A stretch of DNA of 64,000 nucleotides. It comes from Desulfobacteraceae bacterium (lineage in GTDB: Bacteria; Desulfobacterota; Desulfobacteria; Desulfobacterales; Desulfosarcinaceae). This document shows, in pieces, positions 1-8,546 of the stretch. Within the stretch, counting starts at the first letter, position 1; every line of letters starts with the position of its first letter. The position numbers and the translations under genes were made by a program. The stretch is from assembly GCA_003599575.1 (NCBI GenBank), contig QZKV01000007.1:21538-85537 (forward strand), given 5' to 3'. Under the pieces are notes generated by a model. It was not told where the DNA came from. It made no database searches and was given only the letters and a program-made list of their open reading frames with translations.

Positions 1-1538
1 GGCACCAACATAGTAGAAGGATAATATCTCCCTGTAATTCTTTTTCTTGGCCATGTGGGCTGCGCCCCACTGGAATAACCCACGCCATGGCCCCAGCCGT
101 GGCCTTCGAAAATGAAGGTATTGCCATCCAGGCGAATTCCGTGGAGGATCTCGGGCAGGTCCAATGCCCGGCGCAGCGTTGTCCGATTGCGCAGAATCTT
201 GGTTTCTCCTCCGCTCAGGACAAGACGGACCTTGATGATTCGACCGCATGACGCCCGCTCATCTGCTTCGATCGCCTCAAGCCCCTTGGCCTCAACATTA
301 ATCTTTCGAAGAGCCGCCACAACATCGGGTACTGAATATTTGCGGGTCCAATTGGCCATCCCGCCCTTGAGACTTTCCGGGTCCCGGTGCACGGTGAGGT
401 AGGGTTTGGACAGGTTAAAAATAGCCTGGGAATCGGCCGTAAAACCCCCGCTGTTGGCGCTGAACATGGCCAGGATCGGTTTATCTTCGTAGGTCAGAAC
501 CTCGCCGGTGGTGGCCTTGACCGCATTGGTACTGCGCGCGTGTTCCTTATCCATTCCGCCATAGGCTTGATCCCCCGCATAATCAACCAGATCGTATGCC
601 CAGGCTTTGCGATGCAGGAGTTGGTAGTAGGCGTAGGTGCGGGCAGCGACGGACTGGGCTTTCAGACTCTCAACAGGCCAGCTGACCATACTTTCGGAAG
701 GAACCACACCAAGCAGATAATCTTCGATGTCGACGACATTGATAACCAGAAGCTTGCCCTCGCGGATTTGGGCCACAAGCTTGCCCCGCACCCTTTTCTC
801 CTGGCTGCTGCAAATGATCTTGAGGGGTTTCTCACTTTCAAAGACCAGAACCTTCTCATCGATCTGCGAACGATTGAACAGGATTTTGCCATTCCGGGTA
901 CCAAGGGTAAATCGATCCCTGCAATCCAGTCCGGCAACGCATACAGCGGCCCCCTCGATACGCAGCTCTCCTGTGGTTTGGCACATGCGCACACGCACAT
1001 CGATACGTTTCCGGATGGGCGGCACTGGTGACGGGGGCGGCGGGGTCGGTTCCGGCGGCGCAGCTTTGGCAATCTCTCTCAGAAGCGCCTCGGCTTGGAA
1101 GCGAAAGCGACCTTGCGGATATGTTTTAAAGTAATCTTCCAGCGTCGCCTGCGCCTCATCGAACCTTTGCATGTCGAAAAGCAAAATACCTTGTCGATAT
1201 TGTGCAATCTCCGCAGCCTGCGGATAATTCTTGCGCACGTCCGCATAGACTTTCAAAGCCTCTTCGGAGGCATCCAGAAAAGACGATAAAAGCGAAGCCT
1301 TGGCCAGAAGGGCGTCGACTTTGGTCTTGGAGATCGTGGTGATCTCCTCGGCGGCATTAAAGCCCTCCAGTGCCTCCAGGTACTTTCCAACATCGATCAG
1401 GTAGCTGGCATAATTGATGTAGTATCTGGATAAATGCTCCTTCTCCAGAGTCTCATTGGACAACTCGGCCATGGACAAAGCGCTAAGCCCGGGTAATGCA
1501 ATGAGCAATCCGAAAATCAGCAGGCTGAATCTCTGCAT
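1..1538 (-). CDS. SpoIID/LytB-domain protein with N-terminal TPR-like region (partial, frameshifted near the window edge)
   Basis: The gene runs off the left edge and is absent from the ORF track because it is open-ended; I translated it by hand. It starts at ATG 1538 (MQRFSLLIFG) with a signal peptide. About 150 residues of helical TPR-like repeats follow (KVYADVRKNYPQAAEIAQYR), then a proline-rich linker, then a SpoIID/LytB domain with VEDYLLGVVPSE and HGWGHGVGYS. SpoIID proteins are amidase activators or lytic transglycosylases acting on peptidoglycan. After GVGYS the frame breaks: the expected QWGAAHMAKK continues only in another frame, so one base appears to be missing near 71-73. It lies 95 bp downstream of the 666-aa envelope protein, possibly cotranscribed. 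Confidence 0.85.
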   Translation of the reverse strand, partial: MQRFSLLIFGLLIALPGLSALSMAELSNETLEKEHLSRYYINYASYLIDVGKYLEALEGFNAAEEITTISKTKVDALLAKASLLSSFLDASEEALKVYADVRKNYPQAAEIAQYRQGILLFDMQRFDEAQATLEDYFKTYPQGRFRFQAEALLREIAKAAPPEPTPPPPSPVPPIRKRIDVRVRMCQTTGELRIEGAAVCVAGLDCRDRFTLGTRNGKILFNRSQIDEKVLVFESEKPLKIICSSQEKRVRGKLVAQIREGKLLVINVVDIEDYLLGVVPSESMVSWPVESLKAQSVAARTYAYYQLLHRKAWAYDLVDYAGDQAYGGMDKEHARSTNAVKATTGEVLTYEDKPILAMFSANSGGFTADSQAIFNLSKPYLTVHRDPESLKGGMANWTRKYSVPDVVAALRKINVEAKGLEAIEADERASCGRIIKVRLVLSGGETKILRNRTTLRRALDLPEILHGIRLDGNTFIFEGHGWGHGVGYSSGAQPTWPRKRITGRYYPSTMLV

Positions 1539-1633
1539 TGTTTCTAAACCTATAGCGCGGTCATTTCAATCGTTTTAGAAAATTCTTTTTGCAGTGATAA
1601 AAGGTTCAACGCACTGGGTCCCTTGCGATACCC

Positions 1634-3634
1634 TCAGTCCCCCATTGTCTCGACATACTGCTTCATGAATAAAAGGTTTTGGTCTTGCGGATTCATTTTC
1701 ACTGCCTTTTCCAGGAGAGACAATGCCTTTTCCTTCTTGCCATGCGCAGCAAGATACTTGACGTAAACTTGATAGATCCGGACTTCATAGGGAAAAGCCG
1801 CGAGGCCTTGCTCCAGCGTCTTCAACATTTTTTCTTCTTCACCCAGGCTGCTCTGGGTATAAGCCAGGTAAAGATAGACTTCCTTGTCCTCTTTGATCTT
1901 TGCGGCCTGGGAAAGCTCCTGGTAGGCGTCACCAAATCTTCTTTGCGTAAATGCATCGATGCCTTTGCACTTGTGGGCTTCAAAGCGCTTTTCGAGAGTC
2001 TCCGGCGTGACCTCCGAGTCATCGATCAAAACCACCGTCCGGCCGTGAGGGAAAGGGGTATCCAATAGACTCTTGACAAGGACATCGCCCTCCATTTTGA
2101 GTTCCTTGACGATCGTCGCTCCCAAGTAATTGCCCTCCAGGACGACCTTGTTGCGGGCACGCAGGTTGCTCTGCCGGTTGTCAAAAACGTTGTTTTTGTT
2201 TAATTGCATATCGCCGCCGGCCTTATCCAAGCCTATCTCATTGGCCGTCAGTAAGCATTTTTCGATGGTTCCCCTGCCGCCCTCCACGGCGACTCCGCGC
2301 ATGCAGCCGCTTATCTGGCCGCCCTTCAACGCCAGCACGCCGTCTTCTTTCAATACGATTCCGTCGCCCAGGTCACCGTTGATGAAGACCGTATCCATAA
2401 CCACACTGCCGCCGTCGGCCTCTACGCAAGGCGCACAACCTTTCAAGGTGACGTGGGTAAGTTCGACCTGCCCCCGTTCAGCGACCAAAATTTTTTTCCA
2501 TCCCTGCCCCGCAAAGATGGTGGGCCGTTGCAATGATCCTTTTACAGTAAGGATGCCGTTGACGACCATACGGGCCCCTGGTGCCAAAATCATTTGGACA
2601 TCAGCCCCGATATTAAGCACGCTGCCACGGGCAATGGTGCCCTGTCCCTCCAGCCGGTAGACACCTGAAACCAGGGTTCCGGACAGCGATCCGCTGAGTT
2701 TGACCTCATCGTAGAACGGCATGGTCGCCAGGATGGTCTTTTCGTGAGAGGAACGATTTCCGGCCGGATCGACGGCTCTGATCCGGTAGTAATACGAATG
2801 TCCCTGAGACACTTCGGCATCCAGATAGTACAAATCCTTCGTATTCGCCACGAAGGCGAAATCGCCGACCGCTTTTTCGCTTTTCTCCACTGCGAAGGCC
2901 TTTAAATCTTCACTCTGCGGCAAGGCCCAGGTCAGAGACACCCCGGCCCGGCTGGCCTGTGCCGTGACCTTTTCCGGAGCCGGCGGCAAGACACCGTCAA
3001 TCGTGACCGTACCCGCGGTCTCGTGCCAAACCCGTTCAACCCCGTTAGACCGGAACAGGTGTATACTCAGGGGCTGACGGGAGACCTGGTCTCCCTCCTG
3101 AACCACATAAACCCCCTTGTAAGCTCCGCCGCCAAGGTTGGACATGGGTAAACTCTTCTTGAAGTTCCCCAGGTCAAACGAGCAGGTCAGGTCCTTTTCG
3201 GATGCCACTTGCACTATAATTTGCTCCCCCGCCGCAAAAACATCTTTGTCGATGTTAGACTCCACGGAAAAGACTTCCGGCAGGCTTTTCCCGAGAGGGC
3301 TGTCGGGCACGAATTGAGACACCTTCCACCCCCAATCGTAAACCACCAGTCGCATTTTTTTCTTGGCCGAATCATCAAGAAACGCCTCAGCAATGGTCGC
3401 GGCGATTCCCACCGGGCTGGTGGGAATCGCTATTTTGCGTTTGGATGCGCTGTCCTGCCATGTGCCCAGTTCGGCACCTGCCTTGTTGACCAATCTGATT
3501 TTGGCCTCGACCTTGAATAGATCGTAGGCAACGCCCGTCACCATTGTGGCTGTGACTGGCCCCACCATCGAAATTCCGTGCGCAGCCGGCCGACTTCTGG
3601 CCCCCTGTTTCAGGACGTTCATTTGCATCAGCAT
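1634..3634 (-). CDS. FnIII / right-handed beta-helix / TPR envelope protein, probably 5'-truncated
   Basis: The 666-residue product is modular. Residues 1-100 resemble the C-terminal half of a GNA1162/DUF799-like lipoprotein domain. Residues 110-210 look like a DUF4384-type beta domain. A fibronectin III domain follows at about 215-305 (PPAPEKVTAQ to YYYRIRAVDPAGN). About 320-500 is a right-handed beta-helix with repeated short strands, and TPRs occupy about 545-666. No signal peptide or lipobox is present, an in-frame stop lies immediately upstream of ATG 3634, and there is no clear ribosome binding site. The natural N-terminus may therefore have been lost. Its role is unknown; the domain set suggests an exported scaffold or binding protein. 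No single family assignment is possible. Confidence 0.7.
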   Translation of the reverse strand: MLMQMNVLKQGARSRPAAHGISMVGPVTATMVTGVAYDLFKVEAKIRLVNKAGAELGTWQDSASKRKIAIPTSPVGIAATIAEAFLDDSAKKKMRLVVYDWGWKVSQFVPDSPLGKSLPEVFSVESNIDKDVFAAGEQIIVQVASEKDLTCSFDLGNFKKSLPMSNLGGGAYKGVYVVQEGDQVSRQPLSIHLFRSNGVERVWHETAGTVTIDGVLPPAPEKVTAQASRAGVSLTWALPQSEDLKAFAVEKSEKAVGDFAFVANTKDLYYLDAEVSQGHSYYYRIRAVDPAGNRSSHEKTILATMPFYDEVKLSGSLSGTLVSGVYRLEGQGTIARGSVLNIGADVQMILAPGARMVVNGILTVKGSLQRPTIFAGQGWKKILVAERGQVELTHVTLKGCAPCVEADGGSVVMDTVFINGDLGDGIVLKEDGVLALKGGQISGCMRGVAVEGGRGTIEKCLLTANEIGLDKAGGDMQLNKNNVFDNRQSNLRARNKVVLEGNYLGATIVKELKMEGDVLVKSLLDTPFPHGRTVVLIDDSEVTPETLEKRFEAHKCKGIDAFTQRRFGDAYQELSQAAKIKEDKEVYLYLAYTQSSLGEEEKMLKTLEQGLAAFPYEVRIYQVYVKYLAAHGKKEKALSLLEKAVKMNPQDQNLLFMKQYVETMGD

Positions 3635-3712
3635 TGTTTACAAAACCGACCCGGCCCTTAATGTCTAACTAAGCGGCATGCACATTCAGGCTTGCACAAG
3701 AAGGAGAAGGCA

Positions 3713-4660
3713 ATGAAAGCATGTTTCATCGAAGATTTTGGCGGACGCGAAAAGCTTAAAGTAGCGGATCTGCCCAGACCCCATGCCGGTGAAGGCGAAG
3801 TGCTGGTTCGTATCCATGCGGCGGGCGTCAACCCGGTGGATTTTAAAATACGCGAGGGATGGCTCAAGGATTTGTTCCCCCATCGCTTTCCACTTATTCT
3901 GGGATGGGATTTGGCCGGCGTGGTGGAAGCGGTCGGCCCGAACGCCGGCCGCTTCAAACCCGGGGACTCCGTCTATGCCTATGCGCGCCTGCCGGAGTTG
4001 CAAAAAGGAACTTACGCCGAATATATGGCCTTGCCGGAAGGCCGACTTGCCCGCAAACCAAACCGCCTGAGTATGATCGAGGCTGCTTCCATCCCGCTGA
4101 CCGCATTGACGGCCTACCAGGCGCTCGAGGCGGGGCGGCTGCAACGGGGCGAATCTGTTTTCATTCTGGGGGCATCGGGCGGGGTGGGTACCTTTGCCGT
4201 ACAGCTTGCCGCCATCAGGGGCGCCCGCGTGATCGGTCTGAGCAGTGCAAAAAACAGTGCTTACATCAAGTCGCTGGGCGCCGATGCCGCCATCGATTAC
4301 GAGCGCGGCGATTTCATCCAATCGGCCGGGGAATTGCTGCTTGAAGGCGCCGACCTGGTCCTGGACTGCCGGGGCGGCGACACTCTGGCCCGCGGTATGC
4401 TGTGCGTGCGCCCCGGCGGGCGGGTGGTGTCCATTATCGAAATCGTGGATGCGGAAGACCTCAAAAAACGCGATGTGCGTTTTGCCTACATCTTCGTGGA
4501 ACCGAATGCGCAGCAGCTTGACCACATCCGTGAATTGATCGAGGGCGGCCGTTTCAGGACGCATGTCAGCCATACCTTCAGCCTGGATGAGGCGGCCAAA
4601 GCGCACGAGCAAATGGAGACCGGTCACACCCGGGGTAAAATTGTCCTCCAGACCGCTTAA
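3713..4660 (+). CDS. NAD(P)-dependent quinone oxidoreductase / zinc-independent MDR family
   Basis: The product is a medium-chain dehydrogenase/reductase of the quinone oxidoreductase type, about 315 residues. An N-terminal GroES-like fold (EVLVRIHAAGVNPVDFKIREG) precedes a Rossmann domain with the nucleotide motif GASGGVGTFAVQLA. Zinc-ligand cysteines of the alcohol dehydrogenase type are absent. The family reduces quinones or alpha,beta-unsaturated carbonyls with NAD(P)H in the cytoplasm. The ORF track begins at a TTG at 3692, but ATG 3713 has AAGGAGAAGG just upstream and gives the usual family N-terminus, so I moved the start. It is transcribed divergently from the 666-aa gene and convergently with the sensor kinase. 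Confidence 0.85.
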   Translation: MKACFIEDFGGREKLKVADLPRPHAGEGEVLVRIHAAGVNPVDFKIREGWLKDLFPHRFPLILGWDLAGVVEAVGPNAGRFKPGDSVYAYARLPELQKGTYAEYMALPEGRLARKPNRLSMIEAASIPLTALTAYQALEAGRLQRGESVFILGASGGVGTFAVQLAAIRGARVIGLSSAKNSAYIKSLGADAAIDYERGDFIQSAGELLLEGADLVLDCRGGDTLARGMLCVRPGGRVVSIIEIVDAEDLKKRDVRFAYIFVEPNAQQLDHIRELIEGGRFRTHVSHTFSLDEAAKAHEQMETGHTRGKIVLQTA

Positions 4661-4728
4661 GCCATACTGGCCGGCGTACGCCACCGACCACTTGAAATCG
4701 CCAGGCGTGTAAGACTCCGGTCTTTGAA

Positions 4729-6537
4729 TCAGACTGCTGCTTGCTGATTCTGCCCGTTTCCGGTGTGAACCCAATTCGTTCGCGCAGCGGGGAGCGTCAC
4801 TGTAAAACAGGTCCCCTTATTTACTTCTGAAACAAGTTTAATTTCACCATTATGCTTGTGAACAATGGAACTGGTAATCGCCAATCCCAGGCCGGTGCCT
4901 TTGTCTTCTCCTTTGGTGGTAAAAAACGGGTCGTAGACCGACTGCTGGATGCCTGCCGGAATCCCGCAGCCGTTATCGGCGATTTCTACATGAACAACCC
5001 CATCATAGGCATACGTCTTGATTCTGATCTTGCGTTCGCCCCTAGGGTTTTGTTCCAAAGCGTCAATGGCATTGGTCATCAGGTTTAAGAATATTTGCTG
5101 CAGGCCATCATCATCGCCGGTGATAAGCGGTAGTGAACCCTCTTTGACCCTTTCGGTTTCTATCCACTTGACCTTAAAGTTGTGGTCCAGGAGGTTTTGA
5201 ACTTTGTCCAGGATAACATCGATGTCTATTTGTGTGAAAACTTCCTGAGCATTCCGCGTGAATGGGCGGAATTTAGAAATTATGGTCTTGAGACGTTCGG
5301 TTTGCTGGCAAACAATCGATAGAAAATGGCGTTGCTCTTCGGGCGATATACCCATTTTGAGAAGTTCGGCGTAGCCGCTGATGGCATTGAGCGGCTGCCC
5401 GATCTCATGAACGATCCCGGCGCTCATCTGCCCAAAAGTGCTCATTTTGGCTGCCCTCAAAAGCATGGCTTGACCCTGCTTGAGTTTATCGCTCATTTCA
5501 TTGAAGGTTTGCGCCAGATGGTCAAACTCATCGCCGCTTGAAATCTCCACATGGCAGCCGAATTCACCCTGGGCGATTTTTTGCGCACCGATTCTCAATG
5601 CTTCAATGGGGGTCGTTCTGTTTCGGATCGCCCGGAGCGAAAGCAGCAGAATGATCCAAAAAGTGAGCAAAACCATGAGAAAGAAGCTCAATTTAAAATG
5701 AGAAACCGGCGCTATGATTGAAGCCCTGGATTGGCTTAAAACAATTGTCCATTCCGGACTCGCAAAGCGGTGATTCAAAAAGAGGGACCAATAGATATTG
5801 GTGTAAGCTTCACCGCCGTGGCTGGTTTCGAATCCCCCTGAAAAAGGGTTCCGATGATGCGCCTTGGAAAAGTGATCATGCAATTGAAAGTTTGGAATGC
5901 TGGATATGAGCGTTTGGTTTCCAGCAGAAAGGACGGACATTTCGATTTCAGGGGCAAAGGCGCCTTCGGACCCAATGCCCCATAGGTATATCGGGTTGAT
6001 CTCTCCGGCGAGGATGCCTTGGGCCGGCAGGTCGGTATCGATGCTTTTCAACATGTATATAGAGGGAAAGCGTTCGGCGCCGGAAAGAATTCTGATGACC
6101 GTTTGCCCGGCTCCCGGCTGTGTCCCTTTGTCTATCTCAGGATACGGAAGATCAGCCAAATGATCGCTGATGGGAGTGGTTCGACCGTCCGGCAGCAGCA
6201 GAAGTATACGTCTTAGGCCGCTGCCCTCCTTCGTTATCGGATTAAACGGATCCTTTTCGAACCGCTCCCGGCCTCCGTGCGTAAAATCCCATGCTACTGT
6301 GTTTAACTGATCCTCAATTGCGATCAGACGCTCATAGATCTGGAATCCATTACTTTTACATAGTTGGCGAAGGCGGTCTTCAGCTTGCTGCTTGAGTTGA
6401 CGGCCGACGGAAAAGAAGGACACGACCGATATGATCAGCAATGGTATGATCGCACACAGGACGAACATGAAAAATATTCGCCTGGCGATCTTGCTGGTTA
6501 AAAAGCGCTTATCGATGTTCCACTGGGTGTTTCCCAT
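4729..6537 (-). CDS. Membrane sensor histidine kinase (HAMP, HisKA, HATPase)
   Basis: This 602-residue kinase has a transmembrane segment at about 20-42, an extracytoplasmic sensor region of about 240 residues, a second membrane segment near 283-302 and a HAMP linker to about 355. A HisKA box carries His377 (IVHEIGQPLNAISGY). The ATPase domain shows N box NLMTNAIDAL, G1 DNGCGIP, F box DPFFTTK and G2 GTGLGLAI. No receiver domain or adjacent response regulator is visible, so it is an orphan. A pseudopilin gene starts just upstream on the same strand with 15 bp between, which suggests cotranscription. The ligand is unknown. Confidence 0.9.
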   Translation of the reverse strand: MGNTQWNIDKRFLTSKIARRIFFMFVLCAIIPLLIISVVSFFSVGRQLKQQAEDRLRQLCKSNGFQIYERLIAIEDQLNTVAWDFTHGGRERFEKDPFNPITKEGSGLRRILLLLPDGRTTPISDHLADLPYPEIDKGTQPGAGQTVIRILSGAERFPSIYMLKSIDTDLPAQGILAGEINPIYLWGIGSEGAFAPEIEMSVLSAGNQTLISSIPNFQLHDHFSKAHHRNPFSGGFETSHGGEAYTNIYWSLFLNHRFASPEWTIVLSQSRASIIAPVSHFKLSFFLMVLLTFWIILLLSLRAIRNRTTPIEALRIGAQKIAQGEFGCHVEISSGDEFDHLAQTFNEMSDKLKQGQAMLLRAAKMSTFGQMSAGIVHEIGQPLNAISGYAELLKMGISPEEQRHFLSIVCQQTERLKTIISKFRPFTRNAQEVFTQIDIDVILDKVQNLLDHNFKVKWIETERVKEGSLPLITGDDDGLQQIFLNLMTNAIDALEQNPRGERKIRIKTYAYDGVVHVEIADNGCGIPAGIQQSVYDPFFTTKGEDKGTGLGLAITSSIVHKHNGEIKLVSEVNKGTCFTVTLPAARTNWVHTGNGQNQQAAV

Positions 6538-6552
6538 GAACTGCCTCTAACA

Positions 6553-7086
6553 TCAATACTGTGATGCGCGTCCAATGAAACTGCCGTCATTGGCCCTGAT
6601 GATGTCATCCCTGCTTTTCTTTGCCGTTAATGGCCCGGCACTCTCTCCATCCGGCCCCATGCTCCACAAGTCATAGGTGGAGTTAATCGGGACCAAGAAT
6701 TTGTCTTTGCGCCATTTGCCCTTTGGCACCAGCGCGAAGCTTTGATAGCGGTATGGGCTGCCCCATGGATCGTCCAGCACTTCCCTGTCGATTTCCGACA
6801 GATCCACCGGCAGTCTGTTGTTTTCCTGCTCGAAAAGATCGATCTCCCTTTGCAGAATTCGTATTTCCACGATGGCCCTGGCAACTTTGGCCCTGCTGAC
6901 ATACTCCGAAAAAAGCGGCACGGCAATTGCCGCCAAGGTAGCCACAATGGCGATAACGATCATCAGTTCGGTCAGGGTAAAGCCTGTGTGATCAGTGTGA
7001 AGTTTTCTCCTGGATACGCAAAATTGGAGAATTATTTTGCGAAAAGTGAGTGCATGGCCGACAGGGATGCGTGTTGATAATCTCAT
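6553..7086 (-). CDS. GspG-like type II secretion pseudopilin (orphan)
   Basis: The 177-residue product has an unusually long N-terminal leader (about 35 residues) before a class III signal: GFTLTELMIVIAIVATLAAI, with Glu at position 5 of the mature protein. The C-terminal half carries DPWGSPYRYQ and YDLWSMGPDGE, typical of the calcium-binding end of major pseudopilin GspG. Such proteins are processed by a prepilin peptidase and form the periplasmic pseudopilus. No other type II secretion gene is nearby, so it may serve a system encoded elsewhere or a stand-alone pilin. The start is uncertain because ATG 7086 lacks a strong ribosome binding site. Confidence 0.8.
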   Translation of the reverse strand: MRLSTRIPVGHALTFRKIILQFCVSRRKLHTDHTGFTLTELMIVIAIVATLAAIAVPLFSEYVSRAKVARAIVEIRILQREIDLFEQENNRLPVDLSEIDREVLDDPWGSPYRYQSFALVPKGKWRKDKFLVPINSTYDLWSMGPDGESAGPLTAKKSRDDIIRANDGSFIGRASQY

Positions 7087-7676
7087 TTCGCGCTAGGCCC
7101 AAAGTGTTGCCCGCCAACTGGCAAGCAGCTTCGTTTGTGATGCGTGCTCGCTGTGGGGCTGCAAAAAACATACCGTTCAATATGTTGTTTTGCGGATCCC
7201 AATATTGATTGGAGGGTATGCCGGTGCAGTGTTTACGGAGAGCCAAGCGCCTGAATATAATCGGTTTGCGGAATGTTGGGCAACAGGAGGTGCCCGGAGC
7301 AACAAATTTAGGATAATGCTTAGGTCATAAAAATTGATAGATAGCATGCTTTTTTGACAGTTTAGGCCTTCAGACTGACAAAAAGTGGTCCCGATCTCAA
7401 TCGAGTTCAATGTCCAAGCCCCGTGTGGCGCAGGTATTCAAGGGCGGTACACCGATAGGGTTTTGAGGAAATTGGCATTTCAAGCCCATCACTGGAAGCG
7501 GGAGGTTTTTGAAAAGCTTTGAATCCACTTCTGACCCGCTTCCCAATAGACGCAAAGGGATGTAATCGGGTGGGATATCGAGATGTCCGGACAGCATGCC
7601 CTTCGATTTTCCAGTCGTGTGCGGCTTTTTATCGCGTGTAGATGATTCGATGGGCTGTAAAGACCTGGTCTGATTG
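7087..7676. other. 590-bp stretch without a recognisable gene
   Basis: Short overlapping ORFs exist on the minus strand, but none shows a conserved motif, a good ribosome binding site or codon use like its neighbours. I see no clear promoter, terminator or gene remnant here. Confidence 0.5.
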
Positions 7677-7952
7677 CTAGAATCCGTCTTCTGCGCTGTC
7701 CAGGCAGTATTGGCGCCATGAGCATTCCCGCTCATGGCAATCGGCAAGTCCGCGCCGGAAGCAGTCGGTCATTCCTTCCGTGCGCTGCAGGCTTCGAATC
7801 ATTGCGGTAATATCCACATAGCGCTTGTTTACTTCGATGCTTTCCGTGACGCTGGGTATGCAGGGGGAGGACCTTGATGATCCGTTTTTCTCCCCGTCGA
7901 TTCCCGATTCTGTCTTGATGTGATCGGCCATTTCAAAGATCCAATTTCCCAT
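7677..7952 (-). CDS. Small Cys-rich conserved-type protein (91 aa or shorter)
   Basis: The C-terminal half has evenly spaced cysteines in CFRRGLADCHERECSWRQYC, after a helical stretch VDITAMIRSLQRTEG. That pattern is what one expects of a small metal-binding or disulfide protein; I recall similar short proteins in Deltaproteobacteria but cannot name a family. The true start could be internal, since ATG 7952 has no good ribosome binding site. It lies downstream of another Cys-rich small protein and the PAS kinase/regulator pair, all on the minus strand. A perfect inverted repeat sits about 95 bp upstream. Function unknown. Confidence 0.55.
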   Translation of the reverse strand: MGNWIFEMADHIKTESGIDGEKNGSSRSSPCIPSVTESIEVNKRYVDITAMIRSLQRTEGMTDCFRRGLADCHERECSWRQYCLDSAEDGF

Positions 7953-8044
7953 TATGACATAAACTTTCTACTGTACCGGTTCGTATCCTTTTCAAGATAT
8001 ATCCCGGCTCGCAGGTAAATGGAACATATGAACGGCAACGACTC

Positions 8045-8076
8045 GGGAAAAATCCCAAGTACTCGGGATTTTTCCC
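8045..8076. repeat. Perfect 12-bp inverted repeat (GGGAAAAATCCC / GGGATTTTTCCC)
   Basis: Two 12-bp arms are exact reverse complements separated by 8 bp. Each arm is itself nearly palindromic, and ACTCGGGA is also directly repeated at 8041 and 8061. It lies between two small minus-strand genes. It could be an operator for the downstream 91-aa gene or a terminator of the 66-aa gene; the lack of a T-run on either exit favours an operator. Confidence 0.6.
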
Positions 8077-8152
8077 TAGACCCAGGGGGGAGTTTGGATC
8101 CGCATCCATCAATACTTCCCGATCAAAATCTCGTCATTTGCTGACGGATCGA

Positions 8153-8353
8153 TCAGCAGGCATTCAATGCACTGGCGAACGGGGAAGCGATCTGGAAGCG
8201 GCTTTCTTCCGTGAAATCTACGGCCGTGTAAACATTGCTCTCTCTGCGTGCCAATTGCATCCCCTGAATGTTTTGGATCAACTCACAGGTCTTCAAACAC
8301 TCGTCTTTAGGGAAGTTTCTTTTTTTGCAGGCTTTACACGGAGACGAGATCAT
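8153..8353 (-). CDS. Small Cys-rich protein (66 aa), possible zinc-binding
   Basis: The start was moved from the ORF-track position to ATG 8353 because AAGGAG lies six bases upstream of it. The product starts MISSPCKACKKRNFPKDEC and has a CxxC pair followed by a Cx3C pair (ECLKTCELI), a layout typical of small zinc-binding folds. The C-terminal 30 residues carry no motif. It follows the NarL-type regulator gene on the same strand with a gap of about 190 bp. Function unknown; a role linked to the neighbouring two-component system is only inferred from position. Confidence 0.6.
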   Translation of the reverse strand: MISSPCKACKKRNFPKDECLKTCELIQNIQGMQLARRESNVYTAVDFTEESRFQIASPFASALNAC

Positions 8354-8546
8354 TGGAAGCTCCTTTCGCATTTGGGTATAACCGTGTGAAACATTTACCA
8401 TAGAGAGAACTCTTCCATCGCGTTCAAAGTGACTATACAGAATGGCGCCGGTGCTTGTCGATAAGGCACCACGCTCATTTTTATGGGGGATTCAGGGGGG
8501 CTTGGGGAGAAATCCCGGGAGGGGAAGGCTGAAAGAGGTCGTTTTT

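Noticed and set aside
387-1031. 214-aa plus-strand ORF and overlapping ORFs at 112-402 and 727-1134
   Set aside because: They lie antisense to the SpoIID-domain gene, which has clear motifs in the minus-strand frame; the plus ORFs have none.
3686-4774. 362-aa minus-strand ORF
   Set aside because: It is antisense to the quinone oxidoreductase gene and shows only mirror composition, no family motif.
7397-7747. 116-aa minus-strand ORF between the pseudopilin and the 91-aa gene
   Set aside because: Its start overlaps the better-supported Cys-rich gene in another frame, and it has no motif or ribosome binding site.
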